From: CAWAHD01 sp963781785
GTDB taxonomy: Bacteria; Planctomycetota; Planctomycetia; Isosphaerales; Isosphaeraceae
NCBI GenBank assembly: GCA_963781785.1
Contig: CAWAHD010000003.1
Location: forward strand, 248,001 to 312,000
Length of the DNA stretch: 64,000 nucleotides
Reading direction: 5' to 3'
In this document: one piece after another, positions 31,152 to 39,548 of the stretch
Layout: every line of letters begins with the position of its first letter
Numbering within the stretch: the first letter of the stretch is position 1
Notes under the pieces: model-generated
What the model saw: the letters and a program-made list of their open reading frames with translations, nothing else
Databases searched by the model: none
What the model was told of the DNA's origin: nothing
Program-made: the position numbers and the translations under genes

Positions 31152-33060
31152 ATGACCACGGAAGCGGTCGCATTGAGCGGCTCGCGCCCAGGGTCACGTA
31201 TGTGGCCGGAGGTCCTCTTGTGCGTGCTGGCCGGCGTGGTGTTCCTGGGCTGCCTCGGCTGCGTCGACCTGTGGGGCAAGCGGGAACAGCGGGCATCGGC
31301 CGAGGCGATCGACACGATCGAGCATAACCACTGGTTGGTGGCCCAGATCCAGGGGCGTCCTCGTCTGGAGAAACCGCCTCTACTGCGATGGTCAATCGCC
31401 ACGCTACTCTTATTTATGGACCGCCGCGATGAGTTCACGGTCCGGCTTCCCGGTGCTCTTGCAGCGCTCGCGACCGTTGCCCTGATCTATGCCCTGGGTC
31501 GACAAATGGCGGGCCGGGAGGTAGGGCTGGCCTCGGCCCTGGTTCTCTGTTCGCTCGGTTTTTTCGTCGGCGAGATGCGCCAGGCCAGCAACGACGGTCC
31601 ACTCGTGTTGTTCACCACCCTGGCTCTCTTTGCCACCTGGCGCCGATTTGATGTCAACGATGACGTCTTCTCCACACGTGCCGGACTGCGAGCGAGCCCC
31701 GCTCGTCGCTGGTCAAGCGGCCGAGCCTGGGCTTGGTTGTTCCATTGCGCACTAGGGTTGGGTTTCTTGACCAAGGGACCTGTCATCCTGTTGCTGGTGG
31801 CCGTGACAGTGGTCCCTTATCTTGTCTTCTCCAACCGACTGGCCTGGGGCCTGCGTCGACTGGCCGACCCGCTGGGTCTCTCCGTCTTCGCCCTGCTGGC
31901 CTTTTGCTGGCCGATTGCCGTCTTACTGGTCGATCCATCCGCTTCACGGGTGTGGCTCCTGGAGATGTCGGAGAAAACCGGTGTGTCACAGATCTTGGAG
32001 CATCGCCGACATCCGCTCCTGATTGCTCAATGGCCCGGTATGGTCCTTCCCTGGACGATCATTGCTCTGGTTGCGGTGATCATTCCATTCTATTTGTCGA
32101 AAACGAATTCAAGCTGGGATCAGCCTGGCAATGATCGAACTCAGTTGCCTCGATCGTCGTTTCTTTGGTTTGCGTGGTGGTGGGGTCTGGGGAATATGGT
32201 TGTCCTTTGCTCGTGGGCCGTCGCCAAGCCCAATTATTACCTCCCGTGTCTGCCTGGTATGAGCCTGCTGATTGGCGCGACATGGATACACCTGGCACGC
32301 ACAGGCCGAAGTCGCGGCGGCGAGGCGCTCGTAGCCCGGATTATCTTGCAGATTCAATGGGTTTCGTTATTCGTCGTCGCGGCGGGGGCACCGTTCGTCG
32401 TCTTGCGATGGCTCCCAGATGGGCTGTGGCTGTGGTCTCTGATCGTCGGGCTGTCACTGGCGGCTGCAGTCGTCTTCAGCGTTCACGCGTGGAGACGAGG
32501 GGCTGATGCCTTGGCCCTCGCGCCCGTCGACGGCGGCCTGCGTGCTCGGTGTCTTGGTCGCTTACGGGATCATCGCCCCTGCCGAGAACCTACAGCGCAG
32601 CCATCGCCATCTTGCACAGCGACTTGAGCACCTCGTTACCGGCCGATGTCCACACTCTGATGTTCTTCAACGAGATCGACGAAGGGCTCTGGTTCTATAC
32701 ACATCGGTATGAGCTGGCTCCCGTGCCCGGTAGCCATCCCCAGTACAACACGGCTTACGACCTGGCCGCACAGCTATCTCACCGAACGGCTCCCGTTCGA
32801 GACAATTTCTGACGTCGAAGCCAAGCGGCTGACTCACGACAAGCAGGCATTGATCGACTGGCTCGATCGCGCCGGCCGGGCACACGCAGTACCTGCTGAT
32901 CCGCAGCGACCTTTACGATCGATTTGCCGGTGATTGGGCGACCGCGTGCTGCCGATGCTTCGCGAGACCGGGCATGAAAGCGCAACGAGCTTACGCTTGC
33001 TCGAGGTCAACGAGCCATCATCACCCGAGCGTCACGGCTGCGACAACGGCTCCGACACAA
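31152..33060 (+). CDS. PMT-family (GT39-like) glycosyltransferase, several frameshifts
   Basis: A strong AGGAGGT precedes ATG 31152. The N-terminus is typical of ArnT/PMT membrane glycosyltransferases: a membrane helix, then DLWGKREQRASAEAID with the catalytic acidic loop region, RLEKPPLLRWS, and multiple hydrophobic segments (for example FHCALGLGFLTKGPVILLLV and WAVAKPNYYLPCLPGMSL). They transfer sugars from polyprenyl phosphates on the outer face of the inner membrane. The frame is clean until about 32520. After that, family-like fragments occur in successive frames: VLVAYGIIAPAENL, then MFFNEIDEGLWFYTHRYEL, then YLTERLPFETISDVEAKRL, then YLLIRSDLYDRFAGDW and RVLPMLRETGHES. At least four frame changes are needed, so either this end is poorly sequenced or the gene is dying. 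The end coordinate is approximate. Confidence 0.68.
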
Positions 33061-33511
33061 GACGCTCAGCTCCGATTTTTTTGTTCCTCGGTCGGAGATG
33101 TCGAGCGCGCACCAGTCTTAGCGATCAGCGAAGCGGCAGGGTAAGAGAAAAGTCGGTTACGCCAATTGTGCCGGCATCTCTTCTTGTGCAAATTCCCTGT
33201 TTTACCCGACCGCGACGACCGTCAGGTTTATCGCCCTAACGTGTTGATACAAAACACGAAGCGGATTCAAGGGCGGGGCACGATGATGACGATATATCCG
33301 ACTGGCTCGCCAAGGTCATGCCAAGGCGAGGACACGGGAGTGCCGAACTGGTGGCGTCGTTCGGCAGAGAGAAGCCCGCAAGGCTTCAGGTCCCGGGAAG
33401 ACCGAGCTGACGGACCGATGCCATGGACGACCGATACGAAACAGGGTCGAGCGAGACGGCCGGCCGGAATCGCTACCCTCGATCAATGTTAGCCAAGGAG
33501 AGTTTTCTCCC
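33061..33511 (+). other. Intergenic stretch with a small inverted repeat
   Basis: No gene is supported here. CGTGTT at 33240-33245 and AACACG at 33253-33258 form a small dyad. The promoter of the Cys-rich secreted protein should lie in the second half. Confidence 0.4.
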
Positions 33512-34066
33512 ATGTTGAAGCCCTTGACGTTGAGCCTCAGCCTCGCCGTCGCTCTCGGTTTTTGCAGCGTGAGCAAGGCAGGCGGGGTTGATGAGAATTG
33601 CACAACCTGTGGACTGGCGTCGCCTCAGGGCGGTCCGTATGCCAGTGGCCAGGGCTGCGAATCGCCCTGTGCCCCCAAGAAGCACTGCTTCAATTTCCAC
33701 TTGCCGAAGTTTAACTGCCACCTTCCGAAGCTGACCCACACGTGCAGCTATGAGTGGGTTCTGAAGAAGAAGCACAACTGGTGCTTCACCAAGGGCGGCA
33801 ATGCCAACGCCTGCGCAGCGGCCGCTGCTCCCGTGTATGCGACCAGCCAGGGCGGAGCTGCTCCGTCAGGCCAGGTCTACGGTGCTGGCCAGCACGCGTT
33901 CCAGCCGTACAAGCCGGCGACTTCGATCGCGTCGGTTCCCGCCGAGATGACCCCGGCGGTTGTCGGTGGTGAAGAAGCTCCGCCAGCCCCGGAAGTCAGA
34001 GAGACGTCGGCAATCGGCTCTTCCAACGGCGGGTTGCTCCTCCCGGCCCCTTCGGGCGGCAACTGA
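33512..34066 (+). CDS. Small Cys-rich secreted protein, planctomycete type
   Basis: AAGGAGAG lies before ATG 33512. A signal peptide (LTLSLSLAVALGFCSVSKAGG) is followed by a Cys/His/Lys-rich core: ENCTTCGLASP, then CESPCAPKKHCFNFHLPKFN, CHLPKLTHTCSYEWVLKKKHNWC. An Ala/Pro-rich tail with APPAPEVRET ends in a Gly-rich stretch. The 184 residues contain about ten Cys, suggesting disulfide bonding or metal binding. It sits alone and is followed by a nested stem-loop and an intrinsic terminator, so it is a single-gene transcript. Function unknown; likely secreted or cell-wall associated. Confidence 0.75.
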   Translation: MLKPLTLSLSLAVALGFCSVSKAGGVDENCTTCGLASPQGGPYASGQGCESPCAPKKHCFNFHLPKFNCHLPKLTHTCSYEWVLKKKHNWCFTKGGNANACAAAAAPVYATSQGGAAPSGQVYGAGQHAFQPYKPATSIASVPAEMTPAVVGGEEAPPAPEVRETSAIGSSNGGLLLPAPSGGN

Positions 34067-34105
34067 GCAGCGCCTTGCTTGGTGTGAGTTGACTTGAACC
34101 CCAGC

Positions 34106-34180
34106 CGGCTCCCCAGGATGTTGGCACCAATCTGGTCCAAAGCGATTTGGACCGGACTGGACCGGCAACCTGGGGAGCCG
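34106..34180 (+). ncRNA. Nested stem-loop in the 3' region (candidate structured RNA)
   Basis: An outer 12-bp stem pairs CGGCTCCCCAGG at 34106-34117 with CCTGGGGAGCCG at 34169-34180. Inside it GGTCCAAA at 34134-34141 pairs with TTTGGACC at 34146-34153 across a GCGA loop, a GNRA tetraloop, which favours an RNA function over a chance DNA repeat. It begins 40 bases after the secreted protein's stop and ends 24 bases before the terminator. It may be a 3'-UTR stabiliser or a small RNA released from this transcript. No known RNA family was recognised. Confidence 0.45.
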
Positions 34181-34203
34181 TCTGCGTCATACGCGAATCA
34201 TGT

Positions 34204-34248
34204 CGGCCCGCGCATCGCCTTAGACGGCGTGCGCGGGCCGTTCTTTTT
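34204..34248 (+). terminator. Intrinsic transcription terminator
   Basis: CGGCCCGCGCA at 34204-34214 pairs with TGCGCGGGCCG at 34230-34240; CGCC/GGCG pairs extend the stem inward. The T-rich run TTCTTTTTT follows at once at 34241. This is a textbook Rho-independent terminator and closes the transcript of the Cys-rich secreted protein, separating it from the flagellar operon. Confidence 0.85.
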
Positions 34249-34433
34249 TGTGCACGGGGTGTCGCCATTCTCGCCCGACAACATGGTTGCCCGCCGACGG
34301 TACCCGGAGAACCTTACCGTGCCGTGTGCCGCGATTGACAAAATTGGCCGATTGTGGATAACTCACCGCCCGCGGCCCGGTACGCTGCGATCTGAGGTCG
34401 AAGGTATCCGTCGGGTTGTCTGGAGGAGGGTGG

Positions 34434-36052
34434 ATGCTTTTCATCGATCGCCTGACTTCGACGACGGCCAGAGCGCGGCTACGATCCCAGGCGGACCACC
34501 TTCGGCAACGGGTGATGACCTCGCGACCGATGGTCCGGTGGAGCCTCGCCCTCACTCTGTTTCTGGCCGTGGCAGCGCTTTTCTACTGGGCGCAACGTCG
34601 CTGACGACCTTTGGGGTACGCTACCTCGCCTCGGAGCGCAAGTTTTCCTCAGACGATCTGCTCAAGGTCTGCCGCGACCTTGATAAGCACCTGATTCCCT
34701 ACCGGGTCGACAAAGAACGGCGGGTGGAAGTCTCGGCCGATCAGTTCGACGAGGCGGCTGCCCTCGTCTCGAAGCTTGACCTGGGACAACATCCCATCGA
34801 CGAGATCCGGGGTGAATCCGGCAGTTGGAGCTTCTGGGAATCGACGGGAGAGCGTGAGCATAGAGAACTGCTTCTTCGCGAGAAGATGATCGAGCGGCTG
34901 ATCGGCGAACAAGAGGGGGTCAAGTGGTCTGTGGTATCGATCAACAGCGCCCGCGGGTCGTTGGTGACGCGACCGAGCTCGAAGCCCTCGGCGTTCGTTT
35001 ATATCGAAACCGAGGGAGGGCGTTCGCTTCCGTCGCGAACCGTACAGACAATTCCCGTAATCCTGGCTGGCTACGTGCCTGATCTGGCTCCCGGCTCGAT
35101 CACGGTGATGGATCGCCGCGGCAAGAAGTATCTTGAGCCCGGGAACCCCGCACTCGGCGACAACTCGCGCAATCGCGTCCGCGAGGAGGAGATCAGCGAA
35201 GAGATCCTGGAGAAGCTCGACTGGATCAAGGGAGTCCGGGTTGCCGTGCAGGTGGTTCCCGTAGGTGGGGCCGCCTCGCCGATCGAAGCCGTTCAGGCCC
35301 GGGCTGTCTCCAAGCGGCCAGGCACGGCCGATTTGACAGCACCAGGCGACCGCGGCCATGGGGTAACTCTCGACCGTGGCGACAAGGTTTTGGCGACGAT
35401 CAAGGTCAACGAGCCGCTCGGCCGTCTGGAGCCTGATCGCGAATCGGTCTCGCATCCGCTACCAGCCAGACCAGCTTCACTCGGTTCGCAAGCCATCGCC
35501 GCGAATACTCCGCACGCCGGGCACGCCGGCGAATCGTCGCTTGAGCGCGGCCGAGTCTTGATCTACGTGCCGCGCAGCTTCTATTACGGCGTCGATCTCA
35601 AAACCGACGAGCGCGAGCCCTCCCGCGACGATCTTCGGTTGGTAGCAGAACGAACCGAAAAGCAGATCCGAACCGCCGTTGCGCTGGTCATTCCGGATGC
35701 TGAGTCATGGAAAGTGGACGTCGACATGATCTGGGACGAGGTTTCGCTGAACCGACCGCTGGCGCTACCGGCTTCCGCTCAACCGCGGCACCGCCTGCTG
35801 GAATGGGGAATTGCCGGATCCATCGGAGTGGCCGCAGCGGTATTGATTCTCGCGGCCGTCGGGTCATGGATCCACGTGGCCCGGCGCCCGGCCCGGTTGC
35901 CCGAGCCGACAGTTGAGACGCGGCGGTATCACGTCGATTCCGCGTCGGATCCAGGGCCCTCAGAGCGGGTCCGCGAGCTGATTCACCGCAATCCTGAAGC
36001 AGCCGCCAGCGTCCTGGAGCGCTGGATGGGTCAAGGAGGGCGCGCTTCATGA
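34434..36052 (+). CDS. fliF: Flagellar MS-ring protein FliF, frameshifted near the N-terminus
   Basis: GGAGGAGGG precedes ATG 34434. The first 57 residues end with a membrane segment (WSLALTLFLAVAALFYWA) and stop at a TGA near 34602. The family-like continuation, RYLASERKFSSDDLLKVC and IPYRVDKERRVEVSADQ, is in a second frame. The rest is normal: periplasmic YscJ/FliF fold, FVYIETEGGRSLP, a long Pro/Ala-rich linker, a second membrane segment (WGIAGSIGVAAAVLILAAV), and a FliG-binding tail VRELIHRNPEAAASVLERWMG. FliF makes the MS-ring that holds the export gate. The stop overlaps the next start by four bases. The frame break could be a sequence error or a real loss. Confidence 0.85.
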
Positions 36053-36699
36053 CAACAATCCGTCAGGATGGCTATTCGCCACGATCGTATGGTTTGCTTC
36101 CCTCCGGTCGCGAAGTGCTTGATGAAGAAAACGTCGCCGAAACGCCGTCCCAGACAATCACCGGCCGGGAGAGGGACGCATCTGCCGTTCTCACATCGAT
36201 TCCTCCAGCGCGTAAGGCAGCAATCGTGCTGTTCAGCCTGGACGAGTCCATGGGCTCTCAGCTCCTGGCGCACCTGGACCGATCGGCGGTCGAGGCCGTG
36301 ACCTGGGAGATGGTGCGGCTGGACCGCGTCGATCCCGCCGAACGAACGGCCGTGCTCGAAGAGTTCTACGGATTGGGGCTGCGCCGGCTCTGCTTCGTCT
36401 TTGACGACTTGGTCAAGATGAGCGATTCCGATATCCGGGCGGCCTTCCACGACGAGGATCTCGAGACCTGGGCCCTGGCCCTGGCCGGAGCAGCGGCTCC
36501 GGCCAGGGCGAAGGTGCTGGGTGCTTTGCCTGCACTCACCGCCGAGCGGCTGCGGCGCCACCTTGAGCACCTGGGCCCATTTCGCCTGTCGGATTCCGAA
36601 ACGGCCCAGCTCGAGATCACCGACCGGCTGCGCCGGCTGTATGACCGAGGAAGGATCAGCTTGCCCGAGCCCAGCGGCCGCGACGAGGTCTTTGCCTGA
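36049..36699 (+). CDS. fliG: Shortened FliG-like flagellar switch protein
   Basis: A FliG N-domain (KAAIVLFSLDESMGSQLLAHLD, then VDPAERTAVLEEF, residues about 55-106) runs directly into a FliG C-domain (FVFDDLVKMSDSDIR, residues 116-205, ending GPFRLSDSETAQLEI). The middle domain with its EHPQ motif is missing, so the protein has 216 instead of about 330 residues. The charged helix that generates torque reads LTAERLRRHLEHL, so the Arg281 and Asp288/Asp289 positions of Escherichia coli FliG are Leu, Arg and His. Overlap with fliF by ATGA means coupled translation. It should bind FliF, but a normal motor role is doubtful. Confidence 0.72.
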   Translation: MTTIRQDGYSPRSYGLLPSGREVLDEENVAETPSQTITGRERDASAVLTSIPPARKAAIVLFSLDESMGSQLLAHLDRSAVEAVTWEMVRLDRVDPAERTAVLEEFYGLGLRRLCFVFDDLVKMSDSDIRAAFHDEDLETWALALAGAAAPARAKVLGALPALTAERLRRHLEHLGPFRLSDSETAQLEITDRLRRLYDRGRISLPEPSGRDEVFA

Positions 36700-36778
36700 A
36701 CTGCAAGTCGCCCCGCTTGCCCGGCCGGGTGGAATACCTGAACCGCCCGCCCGCCCCGCGCAGGCCGAGGAACCGTCG

Positions 36779-37360
36779 ATGCATCGAGAACCCCGTGCAC
36801 GATCATTCTGGGGAGAGAGTCTTGGGCTACCCATGCTGGTGCCGGGCGTGATGGCAATCTGGATACTCGTCATCGTGAACGCGCAGGCGGAGACGGACTT
36901 GCCGGGGAACTCGGGAGAATCAGAGCCAGCACAGGTCGCATTAGGGGTTGCCGGCCCAGCGGTCGTAAGTGGCAGCGCGGTCGCGTCGAATGGTACGCCT
37001 GTCACGCGAGAAGATCCACCACGGCCATCGCGACCGTCGAAGCTGCGGCGCGTTTCCAGCGCGGCGAGGGGGGGCAGTTCCGACGCCTGGTACTGGGAAA
37101 TGGGATGCGTCGCTTTGGTCCTGGCCGTCTGCGGTGGATTGGTGACTGCGGCACGGCGGTTCATGCCCCAGGGTGGAGCAGGGGGTTTGCAGATCATCTC
37201 GCGCGTGAGCCTTTCTCCGAAGCATTCAGTCTACGTGGTGCGCGCCGGCCGGCGGTTGTTGCTCGTCGGAGCCGGACCCCAGGGACCTCCCGCATTGATC
37301 AGCGAACTGGACGATTTTCCCGAGAACGAACCGACCGCTTCTCAGGGAGAAGAGTCATGA
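36779..37360 (+). CDS. fliO: Flagellar biosynthesis protein FliO
   Basis: ATG 36779 with GAGG upstream gives about 193 residues. A signal-like segment (LPMLVPGVMAIWILVIV) is followed by a Pro/Ser-rich stretch, one membrane segment (MGCVALVLAVCGGLVTAA), and a small cytoplasmic FliO domain (LQIISRVSLSPKHSVYVVRAGRRLLLVG). FliO helps assemble the FliP-containing export gate. It ends in ATGA overlap with fliP. Identification rests on the C-terminal domain and the position. Confidence 0.8.
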   Translation: MHREPRARSFWGESLGLPMLVPGVMAIWILVIVNAQAETDLPGNSGESEPAQVALGVAGPAVVSGSAVASNGTPVTREDPPRPSRPSKLRRVSSAARGGSSDAWYWEMGCVALVLAVCGGLVTAARRFMPQGGAGGLQIISRVSLSPKHSVYVVRAGRRLLLVGAGPQGPPALISELDDFPENEPTASQGEES

Positions 37361-38313
37361 GGCAACGATCGACAAACGGGTCGCGGTGGCGGTCGGCCCA
37401 GGTTCTAACCACGTTGCTGGTCGTTTTCGGATCTCTCCTGGCTGGCAGCTCGCGCGCTTTTTCGGATGAGCCCCCGCGTCGCGGGGGAGATGCCGGGATT
37501 CCAGGCCAGCCGGCCGCCGATGATACATCCACTCGACACCCCGCGACCGCCAATCCCAGCTCAACCTCGCCGCTCATCCGCCTCAATCGGCCCGCCGACA
37601 TCGAAACGCCAGGCGCGCTGCCGCCCCTCGAACGGGATGCCATCCGCACCATTCAAAATGTGGCGTTCTTCGGATTGATCTCGCTCGCTCCCATCGGCTT
37701 GCTCATGGTGACGGCGTTTGTGCGAATCAACATCGTGCTGATCCTGCTGCGTCAAGCCCTGGGGAGCCCCCAGGTGCCCGGCAACCAGATCCTGACCGCG
37801 CTGGCACTCATGCTCACGGCCCTCGTCATGCGCCCACAGGCCGAGGAGGTTTATCATACGGCCGTTGAGCCGTATGCTGCGGGCCGGCTGCCAGCCAAGG
37901 AGGCATGGGCGGCCGGTACCCGGCCAATCAAGGCTTTCATGGTTGAGCAGATCGAGTCCACGAATCATCAGGACTACCTTCAGGCCCTTGCCGACTACAG
38001 CGTTCCACCCAGCCCTGGTCGGGTCGATCCCGGGCAGATCCGTGCGGAAGACATGCCGTTGCGGGTCGTTGCGCCGGCCTACCTTCTCAGCGAGCTGACG
38101 ACCGCACTCTTGATGGGCTTTTACATCTACCTGCCGTTCCTGGTGATCGACCTGGTCGTCTCGTCGGTGCTGGCGGCCACGGGGCTTTTCATGCTTCCGC
38201 CGGCCCTGGTGGCCACACCCGTGAAACTGATCGTGTTCGTCCTCGCCGACGGCTGGCTGCTGGTCGCGACCAAGCTCCTGTCAAGCTTTGCCTCTTCCGC
38301 GGCCGGACCGTGA
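37357..38313 (+). CDS. fliP: Flagellar export gate protein FliP
   Basis: The 318-residue protein has a cleavable signal (VLTTLLVVFGSLLAGSSRAFS), a Pro/Thr-rich spacer and the FliP core with MVTAFVRINIVLILLRQALGSPQVPGNQ split over residues 120-150, IKAFMVEQIESTNHQDYL, and the paired C-terminal helices AYLLSELTTALLMGFYIYLPF and VSSVLAATGLFMLPP. It forms the hexa-pentameric gate with FliQ and FliR. The start overlaps fliO by four bases. Confidence 0.95.
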   Translation: MRQRSTNGSRWRSAQVLTTLLVVFGSLLAGSSRAFSDEPPRRGGDAGIPGQPAADDTSTRHPATANPSSTSPLIRLNRPADIETPGALPPLERDAIRTIQNVAFFGLISLAPIGLLMVTAFVRINIVLILLRQALGSPQVPGNQILTALALMLTALVMRPQAEEVYHTAVEPYAAGRLPAKEAWAAGTRPIKAFMVEQIESTNHQDYLQALADYSVPPSPGRVDPGQIRAEDMPLRVVAPAYLLSELTTALLMGFYIYLPFLVIDLVVSSVLAATGLFMLPPALVATPVKLIVFVLADGWLLVATKLLSSFASSAAGP

Positions 38314-38467
38314 TCGGGCCAGAACGTATCGGTGGCTGGTTGCACCGTGACCACCCCGCTGACCTCCCCTCTCGCAAGGACAGTAAGCGTGTTACGGAGA
38401 CAAACGGGAATACGCGGCTTGGGGAAGTGCAGGTTCTCAAGATCCCAGGGGAAAGGAGGCCCCGGTC

Positions 38468-38725
38468 GTGGACATGACCCATGCAATTGACTGCTCGCGC
38501 GAGGCGCTGCGGATGGCCCTGGTTCTGGGCGGCCCGCTCCTGGCCGCCGCGCTTCTGGTCGGCCTGCTGGTCAACATCGGCCAGACCCTGACCCAGTTGC
38601 ACGAACCGGTGGTGGGGCTGGTTCCCCGGTTGGTGGCGGTGGCCCTGGTCCTTCTGGTGATCATGCCGTGGCTGATCAGCCGTTGGGTATCGTTCGCCGT
38701 GGACATGATCGGGTCAATTCCGTGA
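38468..38725 (+). CDS. fliQ: Flagellar export gate protein FliQ
   Basis: This 85-residue, two-helix membrane protein has AAALLVGLLVNIGQTLTQLHEP, with the conserved polar Gln-Thr-x-Thr-Gln loop, and a second helix with LVPRLVAVALVLLVI. GTG 38468 is chosen because AAGGAGG lies eight bases before it; ATG 38474 is an alternative. It lies 154 bases after fliP and before fliR, in the usual order. Confidence 0.92.
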   Translation: MDMTHAIDCSREALRMALVLGGPLLAAALLVGLLVNIGQTLTQLHEPVVGLVPRLVAVALVLLVIMPWLISRWVSFAVDMIGSIP

Positions 38726-38789
38726 CGCGGCCTTCGGCGATGTCGAAGCACGAAATCTGAAACCCTGAGACTCGAGATGCAGATTGATC

Positions 38790-39548
38790 ATGGCCTCGGA
38801 TATCGGTAACGAAACCTGGGCCTGGGTTTTGAGCCATGCGGCAGTCTGGGGCCTGGTACTGGCGCGGGTGCTCGGGCTCTGCTGGTCGGCGCCGGCACTG
38901 GCTGTACCGGAGCTGGACTGGCGGTTCCGGCTGGGGCTGGCGTTCGCGCTCGGCCTGGTCTTGATCCCGGTGGTGGAACCGGCAATCGTTCCACCGGTGG
39001 GCTGGTCGAACACGGTGCAGGCCGAGTTGCTCGAGGTGCTCACCGGTGCTGTGATCGGCTGGTCGGCGGCCTTGATCGTGGCTGGCGCACGCCTGGCGGG
39101 CGATATGGTCGCCGCGCAAGCAGGTCTGTCAACCGCGATGCTCCTGGACCCTGAAACCGGGGAGGAAACGACGCCACTGGGACGATTTTACGGCTGGATC
39201 GCCCTGGCCGCTTTTCTGGCGCTCGATGGTCCCTTGATCCTGGTACGGGCGCTCGTGGAAAGTTATCAAACGGTTCCCGCGGGTGGCCTTTTGATCGCGC
39301 CGGACACGGCGAATCGAGCCTTTGCACAGATCGGCGGTGCACTCGAGCTGGCTCTCCGAGCGGCCGCGCCCGCCGCGGTGGCGCTCGCACTCGCCGGCAT
39401 CGTTCTGGGGTTGTTGAGCCGCACCGCCCCGTCGCTTCCGTTCGTGGCACTGGCGCTGCCGATCCGCTGGATCGTCGGGGTTGCTCTGGTTCTGCTGAGC
39501 CTGGCCCCCCTGGTCGCCACCCTCTCGACTGCCTGGGAGGGGTTTTGA
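38790..39548 (+). CDS. fliR: Flagellar export gate protein FliR
   Basis: About 252 residues with at least five hydrophobic segments. GLVLARVLGLCWSAPAL is the N-terminal helix, RFRLGLAFALGLVLIPV and VLTGAVIGWSAALIVAGA follow, and DMVAAQAGLSTAMLLDPETGEE is the FliR loop. FYGWIALAAFLALDGPLILVRAL marks the later helix pair. ATG 38790 is used rather than TTG 38784. The stop overlaps flhB as TGATG. It completes the FliPQR gate. Confidence 0.92.
   Translation: MASDIGNETWAWVLSHAAVWGLVLARVLGLCWSAPALAVPELDWRFRLGLAFALGLVLIPVVEPAIVPPVGWSNTVQAELLEVLTGAVIGWSAALIVAGARLAGDMVAAQAGLSTAMLLDPETGEETTPLGRFYGWIALAAFLALDGPLILVRALVESYQTVPAGGLLIAPDTANRAFAQIGGALELALRAAAPAAVALALAGIVLGLLSRTAPSLPFVALALPIRWIVGVALVLLSLAPLVATLSTAWEGF

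Noticed and set aside
36031..37197. 388-codon reverse open frame across fliG and fliO
   Set aside because: It is antisense to an ordered flagellar operon with overlapping starts.
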